NCBI GenBank assembly: GCA_030605085.1
Contig: JAUWBH010000061.1
Location: forward strand, 1-29,774
Length of the DNA stretch: 29,774 nucleotides
DNA from: Promethearchaeota archaeon
Lineage (GTDB): Archaea; Asgardarchaeota; Lokiarchaeia; Sigynarchaeales; SOKP01
Reading direction: 5' to 3'
Shown: positions 8,896-17,778 of the stretch, in pieces
Layout: each line of letters begins with the position of its first letter
Position numbering within the stretch: the first letter of the stretch is position 1
Position numbers and translations under genes: made by a program
The notes under the pieces: model-generated
Told to the model about the DNA's origin: nothing
Database searches by the model: none
Seen by the model: the letters and a program-made list of their open reading frames with translations, nothing else

Positions 8896-8944
8896 GGACA
8901 GGTTTTAAAAATAATCCTCTTTATATTCTAATGAAAAACTGTCC
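8896..8944 (+). terminator. Inverted repeat, possible terminator or element end
   Basis: GGACA-G-GTTTT (8896-8906) pairs with AAAAC-TGTCC (8935-8944) with one bulged G, across a 28-nt loop, after a run of seven G. It lies 125 nt downstream of the Cupin_3 gene. The role is uncertain. Confidence 0.3.
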
Positions 8945-8967
8945 TAACATTACTTATTAAAAGTCAA

Positions 8968-9117
8968 ATGAAAGCCCGTTTAAAAGACTAACTGTAGAAT
9001 CAAATTTGGGAAGAGGAAGCAGAAACTATTAAGAATTTGAATAAAAAATTTCCTTTTTATCGAGTCAAAGGAGATTATTCTAAAGGATGTATATTTATTG
9101 TTTTAATTCCATTTTAA
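8968..9117 (+). pseudogene. Remnant of a small ORF
   Basis: A frame beginning with ATG at 8968 has stops at codons 8 and 10, then runs open for 39 codons. It contains WEEEAETIKNL and KFPFYRVKGDYSKGCIFIVL and stops at 9117. Codon use resembles coding DNA here, but no family is recognised. A short intron was considered, but no convincing bulge-helix-bulge could be built. Confidence 0.25.
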
Positions 9118-9148
9118 AAAAAATTGTATTTATTTAATAAAAATAAAT

Positions 9149-9718
9149 CTAAAAATTTTGGTATCTTTCTTTTTCGCGTTTTTCTTTAACGGAAATTTCT
9201 CTTTCTTTCTCGAGTCTATTAAATTTGATTAAAGTTTCTGTAATGGCTTTTATTTCCTCTTTCGTTCTAAGGTCGCTCTCTTTTAATTCTTCAAAAAGCT
9301 CCTTATCTCCAAATCCCTTACGATATAGTTTTTTGAATTCTTCAATTGTTTGCTCGTGATAATATATGTAATGTTTATTTAAAAATACAATTAGCCAGTC
9401 CTTTTTTTTTTGTTTTTGCGATAAATTAAACATTTTTTGTTGGATCTTTCGTAAGGGACGCTTTAACTTTTTAGCAATAAAATCGTCTTCAATTCTATAG
9501 TAATTTACGATAAATTTAACCAATTTTCTTTTTAACAAAAGTCCAGGGATATATGAACAAACAAATAAACCTATGGCAATTACGGTTATTGTAATTGCTG
9601 CGATTTGATGATATATACTATTCATATTATAAAAATAAACAATAAGAATAACTCCGATTAAAAATAAGAACCACTTACGTCCAATCGATTTTAAAAACAC
9701 TATGTACTTTTTAGGCAT
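9149..9718 (-). CDS. Hypothetical membrane protein with cytoplasmic charged tail
   Basis: A 189-aa protein. Two adjacent hydrophobic segments (about 15-30 and 38-60) are joined by a short loop. A long, strongly charged helical C-terminal region follows, rich in Lys and Glu, with KQKKKDW and VKEKREKER. The positive residues after the second segment suggest a cytoplasmic tail. No catalytic motif or known family was recognised. It lies between the decayed ORF and the IS607 remnant and appears to be a single gene. Confidence 0.65.
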   Translation of the reverse strand: MPKKYIVFLKSIGRKWFLFLIGVILIVYFYNMNSIYHQIAAITITVIAIGLFVCSYIPGLLLKRKLVKFIVNYYRIEDDFIAKKLKRPLRKIQQKMFNLSQKQKKKDWLIVFLNKHYIYYHEQTIEEFKKLYRKGFGDKELFEELKESDLRTKEEIKAITETLIKFNRLEKEREISVKEKREKERYQNF

Positions 9719-9874
9719 AGATTCATACTCCTAAAGAATAATCAAATTAAGAATTATTAAGAAACTTAATGTTATAATTTATTGTATAAAGAATTGTTTT
9801 TAAGTTTGTTGAGTTTTTAGGTTGATTTAAATAAAAATCAGCTTTACTCTAACTATAAACTTGGACATATTGTC

Positions 9875-10582
9875 CTATCCCATCGTTAGAGGAGATGGGC
9901 TATTATTGTGACATTTAGTATATTGTTCTAAGAGGAGAGCACTTGTTTGTGCGGAATTAGAATGGCGATTGGAGGTTTTTCCGCATTTTTTACAGCGAAA
10001 CTGATCGTATGGCAAACCCTTTACGAGCGTTTTTGTTATAGTACCCGTTTGCTGAAAGCAGAATGCGCATACTTGGCTGGTAAAAGAGGATACTGGAGTT
10101 GTATCTTCGTAATTGGGTAAGAAATCTTGTCTTTTTAAATCTTCCGCCCATTGCCTGAAAATATCAAAGTGGGCTTTCTGTTTTGGAAGATATGTTATGG
10201 CTTGTGCTAACGCTCCCGATGTACCTTTAGTGGAAAGACCTCCAATAGAATCCCATGAGAGATGGCTCCCACCTGTCTTGTAAGCAATGAAAAGATAAAT
10301 CATTAACGCCTGCCGTTTTATCTCCTTCATAAGTTTTTGCTCTTTATGGTGGAGGAGAGTAAGTTGTGCTTTCATCCGTTCTGCTTTCTTAGGATTCAAG
10401 ACCGACCCATTTTTTTTCATTTCTTTATCTAATTTTGATTGAATGTGAGGGATTTCCCATTTACGGAATTTTTCTAATTTTTCATGTGTCTTTTTATACA
10501 ATTCCATCATTGAGGAAATGTCAATTTCTCTCTCAGGATTCGCAACAGCAACCATATATCTCCCGATGCGATTAAAATCCAC
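9875..10582 (-). pseudogene. tnpB: TnpB C-terminal half (RuvC domain), 5'-truncated
   Basis: TnpB is an RNA-guided nuclease of about 400 aa; only 235 codons remain. RuvC motif I is GVDFN, whose Asp is residue 2 of the annotated frame. Motif II aligns to SWDSIGGLS, where the usual Glu is Asp111. The zinc finger is CAFC (172-175) and CKKC (197-200). Motif III is NRHSNSA, with Asn205 in place of the usual Asp. The N-terminal WED/REC part is absent and the upstream frame is closed by a stop near 10640. A short stem (CCCATC/GATGGG, 9879-9899) overlaps the 3' end, where TnpB guide RNAs usually lie. The altered acidic residues may be decay or a subfamily trait. Confidence 0.75.
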
Positions 10583-10584
10583 AC

Positions 10585-11177
10585 CTAAGAACTCATGATG
10601 TAGAATCTGTAAGTCCGAGAATTGGGTATCTTTGTTATTAATTCAGCGTGCGGGGAATCGTCCACAATTTTAGGGTGTAGTACCTCAAGCTTCACGCCCC
10701 AACTATGCAAGTATTCCTTAATAATTTCTAAGCCGAATCGTGCGAGCCGATCGTTATAATTTACGATAAGCACATCAAATTTGTCGTTCGATGCATCTCG
10801 TAACATCTTCACGAGTCCTTTTCGATTATCATTCAACCCTGAACCAACATCGCAATAGGTTTTTATTAAGTTATATCCCTTCTTTCGCGAATAGTGGTTT
10901 AAGAGGGCTAATTGGCGATATTATTATCCTGATTTTTACGCCTTGAAGCAGACACCCTTCCATATATAGCACACCTTATTGTATTTTTTTTATACGAGGC
11001 ATGCCCTTTTCTTCTTCTAATGAAATCCAAAACTTTATTCTTACATTATCTTCGATGATTTCCTTTTGTTCCGAACATTGAACTGAAACATCTCTTTTTA
11101 TCCCAATGTCTCAATATTTTAGTACTCACTCCTATCATAGAAGCTGCTAATCCAATACTTAAATACAATGATTCCAT
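10585..11177 (-). pseudogene. tnpA: IS607-type serine recombinase TnpA, broken
   Basis: The frame starts at 11177 with a MerR-like helix-turn-helix (YLSIGLAASMIGVSTKILRHW, then GNHRR). It meets an in-frame TAA about where Tyr or Phe is expected, then continues KVLDFIRRRKGHASYKKN and IRCAIYGRVSASRRKNQDN, the serine-recombinase core with its Ser. A one-base frameshift near 10910 leads to QLALLNHYSRKKGY and DVGSGLNDNRKGL, then NYNDRLARFG. The C-terminal end after HAELIT is lost at the deletion junction with tnpB. It is clearly a pseudogene: one nonsense codon, one frameshift and one truncation. BHB introns were considered for these breaks and do not fit. Confidence 0.8.
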
Positions 11178-11357
11178 ATGTTTATATCAAAAAGAACAGA
11201 TAAAAAATGCGATCTTTTCTTGTAATGTCCAAGTTTGGGAATCTTTTTTTCAACTAGTTGTTCTTGTCCACATAAATAAGTTTTTTAAATTACTATGCAT
11301 TTTCGAAAGAAAAATTGATTATTAATGTTAATATGTGAACCACAAAAGTTAAAGCGG

Positions 11358-11371
11358 TTCTGGGTTCGGAT
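11358..11371 (-). repeat. 14-nt inverted copy of the 5S rRNA loop C sequence
   Basis: TTCTGGGTTCGGAT here is the exact reverse complement of 11536-11549, the conserved loop C segment of the 5S rRNA gene. It lies 164 bp upstream. It may be a relic of a reversed 5S copy or a sequence able to pair with the 5S transcript. The rest of this 317-bp gap (11178-11494) shows no gene. Confidence 0.5.
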
Positions 11372-11494
11372 ATTAACTTTTACTGATATTAAATGTAACC
11401 AAAAAAGTTCTATAATACATAGATAGTTTTTTAAAATACTTATAACGAAAAATATAGAAAAATTTAATTATTATCCTTTATTCTTAATATCTAA

Positions 11495-11650
11495 GATTTA
11501 TCTCACATATAAGCGATTCGCTTGACACTGGACACATCCGAACCCAGAAGTTAAATCTGATGCGCGTTGAGCACAGATCACAGTTGCGATCTGTGCGCGT
11601 TGAGGATAGTACTGCAGTTGCAATCTGTGGGAAACTTCAAACTGTAAATT
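11495..11650 (+). rRNA. rrf: 5S ribosomal RNA containing a putative 33-nt intron
   Basis: The conserved loop C signature CATCCGAACCCAGAAGTTAA is at 11535-11554 and the helix IV/loop D segment TAGTACTGCAGTTG is at about 11607-11620, followed by TGTGGGAAAC. The ends pair as helix I: GAUUUAU (11495-11501) with GUAAAUU (11644-11650), including wobbles. Helix V pairs GUUGAG with CUUCAAAC. The span is 156 nt, or 123 nt without the inserted 33 nt, the normal 5S length. CCGAAC lies 44 nt from the 5' end, as expected. No 16S or 23S gene is in the window, so the 5S gene is unlinked. A pseudogene is possible, but helices I, IV and V remain paired. Confidence 0.82.
11570..11602 (+). other. Putative BHB mini-intron (33 nt) in 5S rRNA
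   Basis: The decamer GCGCGTTGAG occurs twice (11562-11571, 11595-11604), so the insertion boundaries can slide. One placement forms a complete BHB. Exon GCGU (11564-11567) pairs with intron GCGU (11597-11600), two Watson-Crick and two G-U pairs. Bulges UG^A (11568-11570) and UG^A (11601-11603) flank it. The inner 9-bp helix is GCACAGAUC (11571-11579) with GAUCUGUGC (11588-11596). Exon pairs C-G, U-A and A-U follow outward. Joining 11569 to 11603 restores a normal 5S sequence. A divergent tandem duplication is the alternative. Confidence 0.68.
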
Positions 11651-11669
11651 CCCGAAAAAGATTCGGGAA
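11649..11669 (+). terminator. Hairpin at the 3' end of 5S rRNA
   Basis: TTCCCGAA (11649-11656) and TTCGGGAA (11662-11669) form a perfect 8-bp stem with a 5-nt loop at the end of the 5S gene. CCCGAAAA (11651-11658) can instead pair with TTTTCGGG at 11694-11701, so two exclusive hairpins are possible. It may be a processing or termination structure. The remainder up to 11857 holds no gene that I can recognise. Confidence 0.5.
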
Positions 11670-11857
11670 GCAAAAGTTCGCTTACGGTCATAGTTTTCGG
11701 GGATAATACCTGGACATGTTAGTGTTGAGGTAAACTATTTTTTAAATTTTTAATAATTAATTAAATAATTTATGTGCATCATTAAAAATTTTTCCCCGTT
11801 TTGAGGAAAATCTATCAGATAAATTGAATTTTTTATTATTTTTTCATTTAATCTGCT

Positions 11858-11894
11858 TTTATTTAAAATACTTTTTTGCTAAAAGAATGTCATT
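11858..11894 (-). pseudogene. 3' fragment of a duplicated histone gene
   Basis: On the minus strand this reads NDILLAKKYFK and a stop, against NDILLAIKYFK in the complete histone gene 140 bp away. The two share an identical 20-nt block (11875-11894 and 12015-12034). Sequence further upstream does not match. It is the tail of a former tandem copy. Confidence 0.65.
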
Positions 11895-11997
11895 TACAGC
11901 GAAGAGATGCATTGATTGATAAAATAAAGATGATAAAAAAAGAGAAAAAAAAAAAAGATTTGTATTATTTATTCGTGCATTAAATTAACCTAAACAC

Positions 11998-12216
11998 TTA
12001 CTTGAAATATTTTATTGCTAAAAGAATGTCATTTCGAGTGATTTTCTTGCGTTTTGCATGTTTTGTTAATGTTAATGCAGATTTTGTTATTTTCTCCGCT
12101 GATGCGCCCATCCACTCAACTAACTCATTTACCGCATCACGAGCAACAATAAGTGCACCGTTGTGCTTCATTAACCTTCTAATGGGACTCCAGCTGATGT
12201 AGTCACTACCCGCCAT
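11998..12216 (-). CDS. Archaeal histone
   Basis: A 72-aa histone-fold protein that wraps DNA as dimers stacking into larger polymers. The fold is visible as helix 1 (SPIRRLMKHNG), loop, the long helix 2 (DAVNELVEWMGASAEKITKSALTLTKHA), loop with KRKKITRND, and helix 3 (ILLAIKYFK). It has no long N-terminal tail, only MAGSDYISW. Length is close to the usual 66-70 aa. A fragment of a second copy lies just downstream. Confidence 0.93.
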   Translation of the reverse strand: MAGSDYISWSPIRRLMKHNGALIVARDAVNELVEWMGASAEKITKSALTLTKHAKRKKITRNDILLAIKYFK

Positions 12217-12393
12217 TTATTTCTCACACTTTTTATTTTTTTTATTGTTTTTAATTTTGAATTTTTAATTAAGTTGTTATATTAAGAATGATCAAATTGA
12301 TATTTAAAGATTTTGGTATGAGCATCAAATATGAAAGAAATAATTGAAAAAAATATTACGACAAAAATCAGATCATACTAATCAATCAATTTA

Positions 12394-12567
12394 ATGCAAG
12401 TTGGTAAATTCATAGGTTTCTGCCAAATTTTTAATTTAGTGAAGAAATGGTTCCAAAGTGCTATGATCTTATTTAGTATGACATTATTTCGTCAATTCAG
12501 TTTAGAATTAAATGGTTTTTTAATTGGAATTCTAATAGGCTTAGAAATAATCAAGCCTATTATTTAA
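12394..12567 (+). CDS. Possible 57-aa hydrophobic protein
   Basis: An ATG-initiated frame of 57 codons contains VGKFIGFCQIFNLVKKW, then AMILFSMTLF and GFLIGILIGLEIIKPII. Two hydrophobic stretches are separated by a polar turn. It ends 56 bp before the next membrane-protein gene on the same strand. No family was recognised and the ORF is short, so it may be spurious. The remaining parts of the 12217-12623 gap show nothing else. Confidence 0.35.
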   Translation: MQVGKFIGFCQIFNLVKKWFQSAMILFSMTLFRQFSLELNGFLIGILIGLEIIKPII

Positions 12568-12623
12568 ATTTTTTCATGATGTATGATTAAATTTAAATAT
12601 AATGGATTAAAGGTTTATTAAAA

Positions 12624-13193
12624 ATGATATTTCAACTAATTTTACTTAAAGTTGATTGGTATCAATATTTTATTAACGCGCTTCTCGTTGTTTTGGGTCG
12701 ATCGCTTGATATTTTAAGCACTCGATACGTTTCAAAGGAATTAAAGCTCGAAACCAATAAATTGGCTCAAAAAATAGGTTGGCGAGGAATGATTCTTATC
12801 CAAATACCAATAGTCATTGTGGGAGCTCTTAATTTCTACTTTGCTTTCTTTATTTTCCTATGGTCGGTATTTATTGCCAGTCATAATATAGAGGGAAGTT
12901 GGTTCGTCAGGGATATTGGAGAAAAGCAATATCAGGAAGAATTAATAACTCGAGTAAAGAGGACAAAAATTTGGAAAATTATTGTTGGCGAATGTTCGTC
13001 CTTAATTATTTTTACATTGTCGGGGATTTTAATTCTCATCTTTCTATTTATTATAAAAGATTTATTAGCAGTATTTTTTATTGTATTAGCCCTAATCTTC
13101 CAAGGCTCTCTTTCTTCTATTAGGTCGATATTATTTCTAATTGGTTTGAAGAAAGAAAAACCAGAGAAAGAAAAAACTGTTGATTCGAATTAA
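12624..13193 (+). CDS. Hypothetical multi-pass membrane protein
   Basis: A 189-aa protein with about five hydrophobic segments (roughly 14-30, 55-85 as one long or two short helices, 122-145 and 148-172). A charged tail follows (KKEKPEKEKTVDSN), probably cytoplasmic. The motif LGRSLDILSTRYVSKELKLE after the first segment recalls small archaeal membrane proteins with a conserved Asp and Thr after helix 1, but no function is known to me. Its stop codon overlaps that of the convergent C25 peptidase gene (13190-13193). Confidence 0.65.
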   Translation: MIFQLILLKVDWYQYFINALLVVLGRSLDILSTRYVSKELKLETNKLAQKIGWRGMILIQIPIVIVGALNFYFAFFIFLWSVFIASHNIEGSWFVRDIGEKQYQEELITRVKRTKIWKIIVGECSSLIIFTLSGILILIFLFIIKDLLAVFFIVLALIFQGSLSSIRSILFLIGLKKEKPEKEKTVDSN

Positions 13194-15331
13194 TTTCCAG
13201 CTAATCTCTTTAAAGTTTGAGAAAATTTCCTTATTTCTTTGAAACCGACAAAAACAGAAATACCTGCTACGCATAATATCATTATAGAAGCAGTAATAAG
13301 TACATAATTCATTAGAGGTATTGGTATTGTAATTTCAAAGTTTTTATTAAAAATCTCCGTATTGCCCGCCCAATCTCTCGCAACTATTAGAAAAGAATAC
13401 TCGCCTGGATCTAATTTATTTAAAGTATGTTCAAATATATCTTCATCGTCTTGAGAACTATTTGACATTCTAAAGTACTCGTAATCTTTAAAATCATTAG
13501 TCGATTTTAATAAAAATACTCCTTCAAGTTCTGATTCTGAATCTTTAGCTTCAGCTGTAAAACAAAGTCTATCCGAAACGGATGGATTTTTAGGACTATA
13601 ATTGCTATCGAGAAATTCTGGGTCGTCATTATCTGGATGTGTCTCAAAATTAAAGTACGATGGAACTAAATTATGTCCCGTAATTACAACATTATAAGTT
13701 AATTCGGCTTCGGCGGGTACGCGAAACTTAGCTTTACCATTTTCATCAGCGTAAACCGTACGGTATTTTCCATCGTCTGTTCTTAAGTGTACCCTTGCGT
13801 AAGGAACTCTTTCGCTTTTACTATTGTAAATTTTTACAGATACTAATTGTCCTTCGTAAATTTTCTCAGTAAAAGAATTTTTAACTTCTTTCGGTTTATC
13901 TGTATAAATATCTACTTCGGGATCCCCTAAAAGGCAGTAAGAAAGAATGTTTTTTCTTTGATATTCAAAATTTATAGAAGTTTTTTCAGTGAAATAATCG
14001 CTTTCCATGTAAGAGATTTTAGAGTCGTATAACGCTTTACCTTGTTGAAATTTTTTTTCTTCAAAAAATTCCTTCCAGAACAAGTTAGCGTTTCCTCGGT
14101 TTAATTTTTCGAGTTCTTCATCATCTTGTAAGTACCATGTTGCTCTTAAACCGCCAATGAACCCTATAGCTCCCGAATTGTTTCTCTTTATTAAAACCTC
14201 TCCGATATTATCGTCGTTCTGAGGACCATTCTCAATTATATCGTAAGGCGCAGTTGTACACGCCGCTACATACACTAACGATGGCATGTTATCATTACCG
14301 CTATTTTGAGCTTCTGAAAGATTATAGTATTGATGTTCAATATCTTCAAATACCTTTGGAGCACCGTGACCTGCAAAAATTACCGTTGAGTATCCATCGT
14401 TGAATTTTTGAATGAAACTTGTAACTGTGAGAGGTTCTTTAGGATCAGGGGGAATGAAAGATACAGAATTCCATAAATGAGTAAAATCCATATCCGATTT
14501 AGTATAATGTTGTAAAATATATGTTGTTAGACGAGATTCGTCTTCTCCGTCAGGGTCATTTATAATGTCAATTGGATCAGAAATACCTCCAGCTAAAAGC
14601 ATCTGATGCATCCAATCTCCTATGAACGGGTATTTTTCATACTTTAAAGTTTTGTTGACCATGATTCCAAGTTCTAATGCGTTATCTGCTGGAAATCGTC
14701 CCACATAGACATCGGGCGTCCACGCTATCTCGTCCTTATAGTCTGATCTCTCAGCAGACTCGCCCCATCTATCGTTTCCATTATCATTCCAACTTCCTGT
14801 TAAGTCTGCGTAATAAAAATCAGTAGGTTTATAGTAATCGTCCCAAGTTGAGTATTCACTGTTGCCTGAAACATCTATCACATCTGGATTGTATACATAC
14901 TTGATTGGGATCGAGTCATTTTGAGCATCTCCACATAAAAGCACCCATTGAATATTCTCTTTCTCGTAATAAGTCTTTATCATGTTTCGGATCCTCTCCG
15001 CACCGTCCGTACCATTGTAGTCAGCGAAATTGCTTAAAATAATTGTTTTTACGCCTTTTTCGTTTTTCCATTCCATCAGAGGTGTTACAGCATCAACGAA
15101 CGATTGATTGTCGGGAGTAATAATTAGCATTTCAATTTTAGAATTCTGCCATTTGTATTTTATTTTGGGGAGATCGTCCAAGTCAACATCGGGAGTGCCA
15201 TATGCTAATACAAAAATTTTGTTAGATGAATATGAATAATTATTACCAAAAGTAAAATACCCAAAAATAGTAAATGGAGGCAATATTAATACAATGATAA
15301 ATAAATAAAGATGTTTCTTAGTAAAGGTCAT
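13190..15331 (-). CDS. Membrane-anchored C25 (gingipain-type) cysteine peptidase
   Basis: A 713-aa secreted protein. The N-terminal hydrophobic segment (8-27) is a signal or anchor. The C25 caspase-like domain spans about 65-475. It starts IEMLIITPDNQSFVDAVTPL, then VLLCGDAQNDSIPIKYVY, DVYVGRFPADN, VIFAGHGAP with the catalytic His322 and LVYVAACTTAPYD with Cys358, then GGLRATWY. An Ig-like or carboxypeptidase-regulatory-like beta domain follows (about 500-570), then a second beta domain and a C-terminal transmembrane helix (about 680-702) with a basic tail. It would face outside the cell. Gingipain-type enzymes cleave after Arg or Lys; the specificity here cannot be read. Confidence 0.85.
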   Translation of the reverse strand: MTFTKKHLYLFIIVLILPPFTIFGYFTFGNNYSYSSNKIFVLAYGTPDVDLDDLPKIKYKWQNSKIEMLIITPDNQSFVDAVTPLMEWKNEKGVKTIILSNFADYNGTDGAERIRNMIKTYYEKENIQWVLLCGDAQNDSIPIKYVYNPDVIDVSGNSEYSTWDDYYKPTDFYYADLTGSWNDNGNDRWGESAERSDYKDEIAWTPDVYVGRFPADNALELGIMVNKTLKYEKYPFIGDWMHQMLLAGGISDPIDIINDPDGEDESRLTTYILQHYTKSDMDFTHLWNSVSFIPPDPKEPLTVTSFIQKFNDGYSTVIFAGHGAPKVFEDIEHQYYNLSEAQNSGNDNMPSLVYVAACTTAPYDIIENGPQNDDNIGEVLIKRNNSGAIGFIGGLRATWYLQDDEELEKLNRGNANLFWKEFFEEKKFQQGKALYDSKISYMESDYFTEKTSINFEYQRKNILSYCLLGDPEVDIYTDKPKEVKNSFTEKIYEGQLVSVKIYNSKSERVPYARVHLRTDDGKYRTVYADENGKAKFRVPAEAELTYNVVITGHNLVPSYFNFETHPDNDDPEFLDSNYSPKNPSVSDRLCFTAEAKDSESELEGVFLLKSTNDFKDYEYFRMSNSSQDDEDIFEHTLNKLDPGEYSFLIVARDWAGNTEIFNKNFEITIPIPLMNYVLITASIMILCVAGISVFVGFKEIRKFSQTLKRLAGN

Positions 15332-15464
15332 TTATTACCAATTATTAAACAGTTATTTGATATTTATTTCTATTTAGACATAAGAAAGTTATATTTTTAA
15401 TATTTTTTAGGATAATATAAAAATATGAATTTATTTATTATTAAGTAAAAGGATAGTAATTTTT

Positions 15465-15758
15465 ATGCCTTATAGATATAATTCTTGTCCTCATTGTAAT
15501 CAAAAAATTATCTTCATAATTGAGAAGGACGACATTGACGATAGTTTATATCCTGCCCCCGTCTATATTCACCATAAGCATAAGTCCTGTAAAAATATAT
15601 CAACATTTTATGTAGACAGTCTACTTCAAGTATCGTATAAAGAACTTGAAAAGAAAAAATCAAAAACAAAGAAAAAACCTAAAATTATAAAGACCTTAGG
15701 AATAAAAGAAATTAGAAAAGATACTAAAGCCATAGCTGAGTTCCTTAAAATGTTATAA
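15465..15758 (+). CDS. Small putative zinc-binding protein
   Basis: A 97-aa protein beginning MPYRYNSCPHCNQK, a CPxC knuckle (Cys8, Cys11). A second His/Cys cluster IHHKHKSC follows (about 36-43), enough to bind one zinc. A short strand region and a Lys-rich helical tail (KELEKKKSKTKKKPK) come next. No named family was recognised. The 388-bp gap to aIF2-gamma suggests a separate unit. Confidence 0.6.
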   Translation: MPYRYNSCPHCNQKIIFIIEKDDIDDSLYPAPVYIHHKHKSCKNISTFYVDSLLQVSYKELEKKKSKTKKKPKIIKTLGIKEIRKDTKAIAEFLKML

Positions 15759-15898
15759 TAGTAATTAATTAATTTATCCCTAAAATTTTAGTTTTTAAAG
15801 GCCAACTTGAACATATTATTATAAAAAATAGTAAAAGTATAAGATATAATTGAAAGGATATAAATCAATTATTTCTGATCAATTTAAGTCTCTATTTC

Positions 15899-15949
15899 AA
15901 AAGGTTCGATTTTTCGACACCACACATAGCTACTAGGTGCAGACCTTTT
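15899..15949 (+). ncRNA. Candidate structured RNA, three-way junction
   Basis: AAAAGGT (15899-15905) pairs with ACCTTTT (15943-15949). Enclosed are TCGA-TTTT-TCGA (15906-15917) and CACC/GGTG (15918-15921, 15936-15939) with a 14-nt loop. All three helices are perfect and adjoin almost without spacers. It lies 200 nt upstream of aIF2-gamma and is more GC-rich than its surroundings. The strand is unknown because the helices also form on the minus strand. No match to a named RNA family is recognised. Otherwise the gap 15759-16146 is empty. Confidence 0.4.
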
Positions 15950-16146
15950 AAGATATGATATAAAAAAATAATTTAATATTCAATCATAAACTTTAGTGCA
16001 TCTTTATTTTTGAAAAGTTTAACTGAATTTTAAGTAAATTTAATTATAGATATCTTCTTTAATTTATTTAGTGGAAGTTAGAACTTAGAAAGATACTTAT
16101 TTATTTTATTAATAACAATAAATTAAATTTCTACAGACTTCATATA

Positions 16147-17715
16147 ATGGCAAATGAATTAGATTTAACAGATGTATCTGGTATAGGTAAGGCTACTGCT
16201 GAAAGAATGAAAGCAGCAGGAATAGATTCAATTGAAAAACTAGCCACAATTAAATTGGACGATTTACTAAAGCTTAAAATTAAAGGAATTGGTAAAGCAA
16301 CTGCAATCAGATATATTGATAACGCTAAGAAATTACTTGACGAATTGAAAGATAAAGGAGGAACAATTGTAAAACAAAAAAAAAAGCCTTCTGAAATGAA
16401 AGTTCCTGAGAAAAAAACCGTAAAACCTAAAGGAAAAGCGCCTAATATTAAAGAATTAATGAAACAACAAGCAGAATGCAATATTGGTTTAGTAGGGCAT
16501 GTAGATCACGGCAAAACTACGCTGATTAAGGCGATGACTGGTGATTGGACTGATAGACACTCTGAAGAGCAAGAGAGGGGTATTTCTATTAAATTGGGAT
16601 ATTCCAACGCTACGATTCTTTACTGTCCATCGTGCGATATGTATTTAACAGCATACATGTCTGAACAACAACGAAAAAAAGGGCAACAACGATTTTTATG
16701 TCAAAAATGTGGAGAATATTTACAGTTTGTGAGGAATATCTCTTTTGTTGACGCTCCTGGCCACGAAATATTAATGGCAACTATGTTAAGCGGAGCGTCT
16801 TTAATGGATGGTGCTTGTTTGTTAATTTCTGCAGATGAAACTTGCCCTCAACCTCAAACTAGAGAACATTTGGCTGCTTTAAATATAGCAGGAATTAAAA
16901 AGATTATTATTGTGCAAAATAAAGTGGATGCCATCTCAAAAGAAAAAGCATTAGAAAACTATGAACAAATAAAAAAATTTATCGCAGGATCTATTGCAGA
17001 AAACGCTCCTATTATCCCTACATCTTCAGTTTTCAGTTCAAATATAGACATAGTTGTTAGAGCTTTTGAAGAAATAATTCCTACACCAGAACTTAACGAA
17101 AAAGAAGAATTTCAATTTTTAATAGCTCGCTCATTTGATATAAATCGACCGGGAAGTGAAATAGAAAATTTAAAAGGTGGGGTTGTTGGGGGTTCAGTTT
17201 TAAAAGGGAAAATAACTGTAGGGGATGAAATAGAGATTCGACCTGGTTTACGCGAAAAGGACCAATACAGACCTTTAAAATCGACAGTGGTTAGTATTAG
17301 TCAGGGTAGAAATTTATTAGAAGAAGCAAAACCCGGAGGACTCATAGGGATTGGCACGAAGTTAGACCCTTCTTTAACAAAAGGAGATGCTTTGATCGGG
17401 CATTTAGTCGGTCGACCTGGTAATTTGCCAGAAATCCTCTCTGAAATAGAACTAAAAGTTAATCTATTAGATCGCGTTATAGGTTCTGAAAATCAAATTA
17501 AGGTATCCCCACTTAAACACAATGAAAAATTGTTATTAGTTGTAGGTACTCATAAGGGGGGAGGAGTCGTAACAAAAATACTAAAAAACAGCGTTATAAT
17601 AAAATTAACACCAGTTATTTGTCTTGCAAAAAATTCAATTTTTGCCGTTTCCCGTACTATTAACAGGCGCTACCGATTAATTGGTTATGGAATGAAAGTT
17701 AACCACGATGAGTGA
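16147..17715 (+). CDS. eif2G: aIF2-gamma with N-terminal helix-hairpin-helix extension
   Basis: The GTPase subunit of initiation factor 2 carries initiator tRNA to the ribosome. The core starts at about 111 with CNIGLVGHVDHGKTTLIKAM (G1) and continues with RGISIKLGY (switch I), the zinc knuckle CPSC/CQKC (160-163, 185-188), DAPGHE (G3), NKVD (G4) and domains II and III with RPGSEIENLKGGVVGGSV. The known family is about 410 aa. Here about 110 residues precede it: a tandem helix-hairpin-helix unit (VSGIGKATAERMKAAGIDS; LKIKGIGKATAIRYIDNAKK, 10-65) and a basic Lys/Pro linker (70-105). The two parts share one uninterrupted frame from ATG at 16147. The extension probably binds nucleic acid; its role is unknown. 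Confidence 0.92.
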   Translation: MANELDLTDVSGIGKATAERMKAAGIDSIEKLATIKLDDLLKLKIKGIGKATAIRYIDNAKKLLDELKDKGGTIVKQKKKPSEMKVPEKKTVKPKGKAPNIKELMKQQAECNIGLVGHVDHGKTTLIKAMTGDWTDRHSEEQERGISIKLGYSNATILYCPSCDMYLTAYMSEQQRKKGQQRFLCQKCGEYLQFVRNISFVDAPGHEILMATMLSGASLMDGACLLISADETCPQPQTREHLAALNIAGIKKIIIVQNKVDAISKEKALENYEQIKKFIAGSIAENAPIIPTSSVFSSNIDIVVRAFEEIIPTPELNEKEEFQFLIARSFDINRPGSEIENLKGGVVGGSVLKGKITVGDEIEIRPGLREKDQYRPLKSTVVSISQGRNLLEEAKPGGLIGIGTKLDPSLTKGDALIGHLVGRPGNLPEILSEIELKVNLLDRVIGSENQIKVSPLKHNEKLLLVVGTHKGGGVVTKILKNSVIIKLTPVICLAKNSIFAVSRTINRRYRLIGYGMKVNHDE

Positions 17716-17735
17716 TTATTATAATATATAAGGGG

Positions 17736-17768
17736 TGAAAAAGCTCGGTATTGCCTTTCATTTTTTTT
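17736..17768 (+). terminator. Stem plus T8 tract after aIF2-gamma
   Basis: TGAAA-AA-GC and GC-C-TTTCA form a weak stem directly followed by eight T (17761-17768), 20 nt past the aIF2-gamma stop. This fits an archaeal oligo-T terminator. Confidence 0.55.
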
Positions 17769-17778
17769 AGCCATTATA

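Larger units (their letters stand above)
9857..11236 (-). mobile_element. Internally deleted, decayed IS607-type element
   Basis: The minus strand reads a serine recombinase (tnpA) followed directly by the C-terminal half of a TnpB nuclease, the gene order of IS607 elements. A 12-bp inverted pair, AAACTTGGACAT (9857-9868) and ATGTCCAAGTTT (11225-11236), brackets both genes and may mark the element, although IS607 elements need not have terminal inverted repeats. The tail of tnpA and the N-terminal half of tnpB are missing at the junction near 10585-10640. That is a single internal deletion. It is inactive on its own for transposition. Confidence 0.75.
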